Origin: an uncultured Actinomycetes bacterium
Lineage (GTDB): Bacteria > Actinomycetota > Acidimicrobiia > Acidimicrobiales > Microtrichaceae
Assembly: GCA_903873135.1 (NCBI GenBank)
Contig: CAIQNH010000221.1
Coordinates: 1 to 59,085 of the forward strand
Reading direction: 5' to 3'
Length of the DNA stretch: 59,085 bases
Part shown: positions 54,494 through 59,085 of the stretch, in pieces
How the letters are laid out: each line of letters starts with the position of its first letter
Position numbering within the stretch: the stretch's first letter is position 1
Translations under genes and position numbers: made by a program
The notes under the pieces: generated by a model
What the model was told of the DNA's origin: nothing
What the model saw: the letters and a program-made list of their open reading frames with translations, nothing else
Databases searched by the model: none

Positions 54494-54793
54494 TCAACCC
54501 CGGTCCAGGTGGTGCTGGACGGCCGTCCGGGCCACGAGCACGGGGCTGATGAGCTCCTCGATCACCGCCCGGTGGGCCGGGTGGTCGCGGTAGGTCGTGT
54601 AGCCGTCGACGTCGTCGAAGTCGGCCACCACGGCGACGGTGGCGTTCCCGTCGGCGAGTCCGAGGTCGACGCCCACCTCGTAGGAGCGGAGCTCGGGGAT
54701 CGCTGCCGGGAGCTCCCGGAGCGCCTCGACGATGACCTGGGGAGCCGTCGGGGCGCTCGGGTCGATCGTGAGGAGCACCACGTGGCGGATCAC
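54494..54793 (-). CDS. Dabb-domain (stress-responsive alpha/beta-barrel) protein
   Basis: Predicted 99 aa, the standard size of this dimeric ferredoxin-like fold. IRHVVLLTIDPSAP at the start, ELRSYEVGVDLGLADGN and YRDHPAHRAVIEELI are its blocks, including the conserved HVVLL strand and DHPAH. Members include small-molecule cyclases and stress proteins; function here is unknown. GTG start with TAGCCT 6 nt upstream. Confidence 0.88.
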   Translation of the reverse strand: MIRHVVLLTIDPSAPTAPQVIVEALRELPAAIPELRSYEVGVDLGLADGNATVAVVADFDDVDGYTTYRDHPAHRAVIEELISPVLVARTAVQHHLDRG

Positions 54794-54799
54794 GCCCCG

Positions 54800-54805
54800 A
54801 GGCTA
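54800..54805 (-). promoter_or_regulatory. Leaderless -10 element of the Dabb gene
   Basis: Minus-strand TAGCCT, 6 nt before the GTG at 54793. It lies in the 51-bp divergent gap shared with the hydrolase-LLM fusion gene. Confidence 0.55.
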
Positions 54806-54844
54806 CCGGTTGCGGCCCGGTCCGGCAGCGGGGGAGCATGCGGC

Positions 54845-56359
54845 GTGCAGCACTACGACCGTGGCCACGGCGTCCTGGTGGTCCTCCACGGCCACGACGC
54901 CGAGCCCGATGGCGCCCGGAGGTGGGGACGGCTGGTCGCACCCCCGGGGTGGGAGGTGGTCGCTCCGGGAGGGCCCCGTGACGACTCCGGCGTCCGGACC
55001 TGGTTCGACACCACCGACCGTGGTGTGACTGCCGGGTCCCTCGAGGCCTCGTCGGCGAGGATCGGCGACCTCGTGTCGGACCTCCGCGGCGCCACCGGGC
55101 GTCCGGTGGTCGTGGCTGGGCACTCGCAGGGTGGGGCACTGGCGCTGCGGATGGCGCTGTCCGACGCCGCCCCGGACGCCGTGGTCGCGGTGTCGGGGTT
55201 CTGGCCCGAGCGCGACGACGGACGGACGCCGGAACCCCCGGCGACACCCCCGGAGGTCCTCGTGGTGACCCGGCGGGACGACGAGGTGGTCCCTGCGTTC
55301 CTCGGCGTGGACGCCGGGGCGCTGCTCGACGGGTTCGGGTGCCAGGTGGAGGTGGTCGAGCAGGCCGGAGGGCACGAGCTCGACGCCGCCACGGTCGTCG
55401 CCGTGCGGTCGTGGTTGGCGTCGCTCGGCGCACCACCGCGGCGGGTGTCGCTCGGCCTCCCCGTCGATCGAGTGGCAGCGGCAGGGGAGTTCCAGACCGC
55501 CGGGGCCATCGCCGACCTGGCTGCGTCCTGGGAGCGGCTGGGGTTCGCCGCCGCCTACGTCACCGACCACCCCGCACCCGACGACCGGTGGGTGGCGGGC
55601 GGTGGGCACCACGCGCTCGAACCGACCGTCGCGCTGGCTGCGGCTGCGACGGCGACCTCGACGCTGCGACTGCACACCAACGTCTACGTGCTCGGCTACC
55701 GCAACCCGTTCCTGGCGGCCAAGGCCCTGACCTCGCTCGACGTCCTCAGCGGCGGTCGGCTCCTGCTGGGCGTGGCCGCGGGCTACCTCCGCACCGAGTT
55801 CGAGGCGCTCGAGGTGCCCTACGCCGGTCGGGGTGCGCTGCTCGAGGACCACCTGCGACGGCTGCTCTCCATCATGTCCGGCGAGACCCAGACGGTCGGC
55901 AGTCGGACGGTCACCCCGGAACCGCGACCGGTCCAGCGGCCGCATCCGCCCGTCTGGATGGGTGGGAACTCGGCAGCGGCACGTCGACGGGCGGTGGAGT
56001 TCGCCGACGTGTGGGCACCGTTCCCGACACCGGGTGGGCTCGACGCCGTCACCGGGACCGAGGCGATCCGCGACCACGACGACCTGGCCAGCGCCATCTC
56101 GGATCTCCACCGTCGTTCGGAGGAGCACGGTCGCGCCGATCCTCCGGAGGTGGCGTTCGGGCCGTGCGCCACGTGGAGGTACCTGGAGGACCCCGACGGC
56201 GGACTGGACGAGCTCGTCGACGAGGTCGCGGCACTGGCGGACCTCGGCGTCGGCTGGACCTGCCTGTCGGTGCCGGGCGCAGGGCGGGCCGAGGTCGTCG
56301 AGCGCGCCACCGACCTGGCCGAGGCGCTCGGGCTGCGGGCCGACGTGGCCCGCCGGTAG
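54845..56359 (+). CDS. Alpha/beta hydrolase fused to a luciferase-like (LLM) F420-type oxidoreductase
   Basis: Predicted 504 aa. Residues 1 to about 195 form an alpha/beta hydrolase of the phospholipase/carboxylesterase type: VLVVLHGHDAEP, AGHSQGGALAL, VVTRRDDEVVP and GGHELDAATV supply oxyanion loop, Ser, Asp and His. From about 201 an LLM domain begins (RRVSLGLPVD) with LHTNVYVLGYRNPFLAAK, VLSGGRLLLGVAAGYL and PPVWMGGNS, typical of F420-dependent monooxygenases or reductases. No stop codon separates them; an in-frame GTG at 55445 could make the LLM domain alone as well. GGGGGAG lies about 8 nt before GTG 54845. Two enzymes in one chain suggest sequential hydrolysis and oxidation of one substrate; substrate unknown. 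Confidence 0.82.
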   Translation: MQHYDRGHGVLVVLHGHDAEPDGARRWGRLVAPPGWEVVAPGGPRDDSGVRTWFDTTDRGVTAGSLEASSARIGDLVSDLRGATGRPVVVAGHSQGGALALRMALSDAAPDAVVAVSGFWPERDDGRTPEPPATPPEVLVVTRRDDEVVPAFLGVDAGALLDGFGCQVEVVEQAGGHELDAATVVAVRSWLASLGAPPRRVSLGLPVDRVAAAGEFQTAGAIADLAASWERLGFAAAYVTDHPAPDDRWVAGGGHHALEPTVALAAAATATSTLRLHTNVYVLGYRNPFLAAKALTSLDVLSGGRLLLGVAAGYLRTEFEALEVPYAGRGALLEDHLRRLLSIMSGETQTVGSRTVTPEPRPVQRPHPPVWMGGNSAAARRRAVEFADVWAPFPTPGGLDAVTGTEAIRDHDDLASAISDLHRRSEEHGRADPPEVAFGPCATWRYLEDPDGGLDELVDEVAALADLGVGWTCLSVPGAGRAEVVERATDLAEALGLRADVARR

Positions 56360-56995
56360 TCAGCCGCCGGGATCGCCCACCGCACCCCAGACGGCGAGCA
56401 GCGCGTCGACGTCGGTGAGGGTCGCGACGGGAGCGAGGGAGTGGCGCACGACGGCGTCGCCGTACTCGACGGGGACACCCACCACGGCGTCACGGGGCAC
56501 GACGACCTCGAAGCCGAGGTCGGCTGCGCACAGGCACAGGTCGAGCACGCCCACGTTGAGCGACACGCCGCAGGCGACGACCGTGTCGACCGCCGATGCC
56601 CGCAGGAGCTCCTCGAGGTCGGTGCCCGTGAAGGGTCCCAGACCGTGGTGACGGATGCTGCGGAGGTCGCCCGAGCAGTCGCCGAGCTCCGGGATTAGAT
56701 CCACGGCTGCGGTGCCGGCGAGGATCTGTCCGGGGACGTCCCGCAGCGCCCGCAGCAGCGGCGTGTTGAACGTGGTCCCGGCTCGATCGGCGCGCCACTC
56801 GGCGACGGCGTGCACCACGCCGACGCCTGCGGCTCGGGCACCGGCGACGAGTCGACCGCACGCGGCGAGCGTGCCCCGGGAGGCTGCGGCGTCAGCCAGT
56901 GCCGGGATGCCGGCGAGGTCGCCCACCACGCCCCGTTCGAGCTCCATGGTCACCACGGCGGTGCGGTGCGCTGCCACGAGCTCGCCGAGGTCCAC
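56360..56995 (-). CDS. Isochorismatase-like protein lacking the catalytic cysteine
   Basis: Predicted 211 aa. The fold is clear: AVVTMELERGVVGDLA, VVHAVAEWRADRAG, FTGTDLEELLRA and VVACGVSLNVGVLDL followed by LGFEVVVPRDAVVGVP. The nucleophile position that is Cys in true isochorismatases and nicotinamidases (GVxTDxCV) reads LNVGV here, and the usual Asp in the first strand is missing. A family of such proteins is known in actinobacteria, so this is probably not a sequencing error. Function unknown. Its stop codon abuts that of the convergent LLM fusion with no base between. Confidence 0.83.
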   Translation of the reverse strand: MDLGELVAAHRTAVVTMELERGVVGDLAGIPALADAAASRGTLAACGRLVAGARAAGVGVVHAVAEWRADRAGTTFNTPLLRALRDVPGQILAGTAAVDLIPELGDCSGDLRSIRHHGLGPFTGTDLEELLRASAVDTVVACGVSLNVGVLDLCLCAADLGFEVVVPRDAVVGVPVEYGDAVVRHSLAPVATLTDVDALLAVWGAVGDPGG

Positions 56996-57001
56996 GGAGC
57001 G

Positions 57002-57007
57002 AGCGTA
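57002..57007 (-). promoter_or_regulatory. Leaderless -10 element of the isochorismatase-like gene
   Basis: Minus-strand TACGCT, 6 nt before GTG 56995, in a 31-bp divergent gap with maf. Confidence 0.55.
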
Positions 57008-57014
57008 CCGATGC

Positions 57015-57020
57015 GAGAGT
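57015..57020 (+). promoter_or_regulatory. Possible weak -10 of maf
   Basis: GAGAGT, one mismatch from TANNNT, is placed exactly 6 nt before GTG 57027, the spacing used by other genes here. GGGGAG also lies just before the start, so this is weak evidence. Confidence 0.3.
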
Positions 57021-57026
57021 GGGGAG

Positions 57027-57638
57027 GTGGACCTGCTGCTGGCCTCCTCGTCGCGGTACCGGGCGGAGGTGCTCGCCGCCGCCGGGTTCCGGGTCACGTC
57101 CGAGGCGCCCGACGTCGACGAGCGGAGTCTCGACCACTGGCTGGCGGAGCGGGGTGCCGAGGCACTGGCGCTCGAGCTCGCTCGCCGGAAGCTGGCCTCG
57201 GTCCAGCGTCGGGTGACCACGACGTCCCCGATCCTCGCCGCCGACCAGGTCGGGGTGCTGCCGACAGGGCGCGGTCCGGTCCTGCTGACCAAGTCCGACG
57301 GGGTCGAGGCCGCGGTCGCCCAGCTGCGGGCGCTGTCCGGCACCACCCACCGCCTGGTCAACGGGCTCGTCCTCGCCCACGGATCCCGTGTCGCGAGCGG
57401 CGTGGACGTCGTCGAGGTCACGTTCCGCGACCTCGACGAGGAGGAGGTCAGGGCCTACGTCGAACGGTTCGAACCGTTCGACACGGCGGGCTCGTACCGA
57501 CTCGAGGACGACGACCGGGCGGAGCGTCCACCGTTCGTGGTCGCGGTGCGGGGGGAGGACCCCTCGGGGGTGCTCGGTCTGCCGCTGCCGCTGCTGCGTC
57601 GACTGCTCCGGGAGCTCGGGTTCGAACCGCCCCCGTGA
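57027..57638 (+). CDS. maf: Maf-family nucleoside triphosphate pyrophosphatase
   Basis: Predicted 203 aa. LLLASSSRYRAEVLAAAGF at the N-terminus, LALELARRKLASV, ADQVG, and FDTAGSYRLED match the Maf fold; the catalytic Asp is in AADQVG and the conserved Ser-Tyr-Arg in GSYRLE. Hydrolyses non-canonical or dTTP/UTP nucleotides to monophosphates. Maf genes can affect division when overexpressed. Thirteen bp separate its stop from the GH3 stop. Confidence 0.9.
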   Translation: MDLLLASSSRYRAEVLAAAGFRVTSEAPDVDERSLDHWLAERGAEALALELARRKLASVQRRVTTTSPILAADQVGVLPTGRGPVLLTKSDGVEAAVAQLRALSGTTHRLVNGLVLAHGSRVASGVDVVEVTFRDLDEEEVRAYVERFEPFDTAGSYRLEDDDRAERPPFVVAVRGEDPSGVLGLPLPLLRRLLRELGFEPPP

Positions 57639-57651
57639 GCCGCCGCAGGAC

Positions 57652-59085
57652 TCAGTCGATCCGCACCTCGACGGCCTCGTGGTGGTCCCTGGACGAGCGG
57701 GACACCCGCACGGTGTAGACGCCGGGAGCGACCTCCCACGCAGCGGACCCGGTGTCCCAGCGTGCGAACGCACGGGCCGGGAGCTCGACGCCCACCGTGT
57801 GGGCCCCGCCCGGGTCGAGCTCCACGGAGGCGAACCCGGCGAGTTCGAGCGGTGGGCGACCGTCACCGCCGGGGTGGCTCACGTACACCTGCACGACCTC
57901 CCGTTGCGCCAGGTCCCCCCGGTTGCGGATCCCGACGGTCGCCACCAGCGGTCGTCGCTCGAGGTCGGACACGGTCACCGAGGTCGGGTCCAGCGACACC
58001 TCGCCCCACTCGGTGGGGGAGTAGCCGAGTCCGTGGCCGAAGCAGAAGTCCGGCTCCACTCCCGTGGCGTCGAGCCCGCGGTAGCCGACGAGGAGCTCCT
58101 CGTCGTAGCGGACCGCGCCCTCGCTGCCCGGGTAGGTGGCGAACGCCGGGTGGTCCTCGCAGCGACGGGTGAGCGAGGTCGGGAGGCGCCCCGACGGTGC
58201 GGTGTCGCCGAGCAGCAGCGACGCCACGGCGTCGCCGGCCTCCTGGCCCGGGTACCAGATCCACAGGAGCGACGGGGCCTCGAGCAGGTCGCCGAGGTCC
58301 ACCGGCGCGCCGGCGTTCACCAGGACGATCGTGCGCGGGTTGGCCTCGACCACGGCCCGCACCAACGCCCCCTGTCCCCCCGGCAGCTCCGTGGAGTCCC
58401 GGTCCCGACCCTCGGTCTCCCAGTCCGCGTTCAGCCCCACGACGACCACGGCGGCGTCGCAGGACGCCGCCAGCGCTGCGGCCCGCTCGACGCCGTCGGC
58501 GGATACCGGACGCAGGACACCGATCTGGACGCCGCCCGCGGCGAGGTCTCGGTAGCTCCGGTAGTCGCACCGGAGCTCGTGGACCGAGCCGGCCTCGAGC
58601 TCGACCGTCGTCCGGATCTCCTCGGTGCCCATGCCGAAGAAGGAGGTCCCGGGCACCGGGTCCTCGGTGTTGTCGAGCAGGAGCTCGCCGTCGAGCCAGC
58701 ACCGTGCCGTACCGGCGGACGTCAGGCCGAAGGTGTGCGGACCGTCCTCGTCGACGACGAAGGATCCCGTGATCCGGACGGAGAAGTTCGATCCCGGCAC
58801 GGTGTCGTCGTCGATCCAGGTGAGGCGGGTCGAGGTGGTGACCTCCGTGTGGACCGGATCGCCCCCGAAGTCGCGTCCGTCGAAGTACTCGACCCGGAGG
58901 CCGTGCGCCCCCTGGGCCGTCCGCAACAGACGGCCGGGGACGGGTGGGCACGTCAGACTGCTGTCGACGCCCCGTTCGTGGTGGACGGCCACGTCGGGCA
59001 GGCGTTCCCTGAGCGCCTCGAGCACCGAGACGTGCCGGTGGGCGTTGACCCACGCGGAGCCGCCGCCGAGGATCGCCGTGTCCGC
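57652..59085 (-). CDS. GH3 beta-glucosidase with PA14 domain, C-terminal part
   Basis: Partial: the frame is open to the window end, so the N-terminal catalytic (beta/alpha)8 barrel lies beyond 59085. The visible 477 codons begin in the GH3 C-terminal domain (AILGGGSAWVNAH), interrupted by a PA14 carbohydrate-binding domain (about 40-190 of the visible part: FGLTSAGTARCWLDGELLLD), then VVVVGLNADWETEGRDRDS with the acid/base region, GQEAGDAVASLLLGDTAPSGRLP, and a C-terminal fibronectin-like domain (LATVGIRNRGDLAQREVVQVY; the first 20 residues are VATVGIRNRGDLAQREVVQV). No signal peptide can be judged. Cleaves beta-glucosidic ends of plant or microbial glycans. Confidence 0.9.
   Translation of the reverse strand, partial: ADTAILGGGSAWVNAHRHVSVLEALRERLPDVAVHHERGVDSSLTCPPVPGRLLRTAQGAHGLRVEYFDGRDFGGDPVHTEVTTSTRLTWIDDDTVPGSNFSVRITGSFVVDEDGPHTFGLTSAGTARCWLDGELLLDNTEDPVPGTSFFGMGTEEIRTTVELEAGSVHELRCDYRSYRDLAAGGVQIGVLRPVSADGVERAAALAASCDAAVVVVGLNADWETEGRDRDSTELPGGQGALVRAVVEANPRTIVLVNAGAPVDLGDLLEAPSLLWIWYPGQEAGDAVASLLLGDTAPSGRLPTSLTRRCEDHPAFATYPGSEGAVRYDEELLVGYRGLDATGVEPDFCFGHGLGYSPTEWGEVSLDPTSVTVSDLERRPLVATVGIRNRGDLAQREVVQVYVSHPGGDGRPPLELAGFASVELDPGGAHTVGVELPARAFARWDTGSAAWEVAPGVYTVRVSRSSRDHHEAVEVRID

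Overview
The window is very GC-rich bacterial chromosome (I judge about 70% GC or a little more by eye; not computed). It looks like an actinobacterium. Most genes are core housekeeping genes, almost all start with GTG, and gene order matches two well-known mycobacterial loci (from memory, Rv1692-Rv1713 and Rv1822-Rv1832). SteA/SteB, a GarA-type FHA protein, two MerR-like regulators flanking a DUF151 protein and an F420-type luciferase-like oxidoreductase fit that. The extra envelope genes, class I aldolase and gene order suggest a deep-branching class such as Acidimicrobiia; that placement is an inference. No phage, insertion sequence, integron or CRISPR array was seen.

Layout. 1-0.15 kb: end of an rRNA operon (5S rRNA and a hairpin). 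0.2-2.8 kb: an RG-rich TPR protein with a 129-bp tandem repeat, and a convergent class I fructose-bisphosphate aldolase. 2.8-18.7 kb: the first mycobacteria-like locus (HAD phosphatase, tlyA, nadK, recN, steA, steB, pyrG, Nudix, xerD). Four envelope genes (MurJ-like flippase, GT4 glycosyltransferase, large phosphatase-like membrane protein, MraY/WecA-like transferase) are spliced between steB and pyrG, each overlapping the next by GTGA. 18.7-31.4 kb: trpS, scpA-scpB-rluB, aroH-tyrA-aroA, cmk-plsC, ispH, a lipoprotein hydrolase, and a DUF512 radical-SAM protein coupled to der.

31.4-44.9 kb: FKBP lipoprotein, acyl-CoA carboxylase beta, a small zinc-ribbon membrane protein, tRNA-Pro(GGG), a membrane GGDEF-EAL protein, two exported hydrolases (esterase and PhoD-like), a GT2-GtrA glycosyltransferase, SRAP, HIT, a CDP-alcohol phosphatidyltransferase, and a ManC-type protein with a degenerate phosphomannomutase half. 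45.0-52.3 kb: the second mycobacteria-like locus (gcvH, garA-like, merR, DUF151, merR, gcvT) with convergent gcvP under a tandem glycine riboswitch. 52.3-59.1 kb: more accessory genes, namely a serine hydrolase, an ELFV-dehydrogenase-like protein, a Dabb protein, an alpha/beta hydrolase-LLM oxidoreductase fusion, an isochorismatase-like protein, Maf and a truncated GH3 beta-glucosidase.

Expression. Many genes have a TANNNT -10 element only 6-8 nt before a GTG start, on both strands, which points to leaderless transcripts. A smaller leadered class carries an identical CCAGGAGGAAC Shine-Dalgarno block. Inside operons, genes are joined by 4-bp GTGA overlaps, and convergent genes are separated by 0-18 bp.

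The best candidates for something not yet described are the overlapping envelope block between steB and pyrG, the zinc-ribbon GarA-like protein, the hydrolase-LLM fusion and several pseudoenzyme-like proteins.
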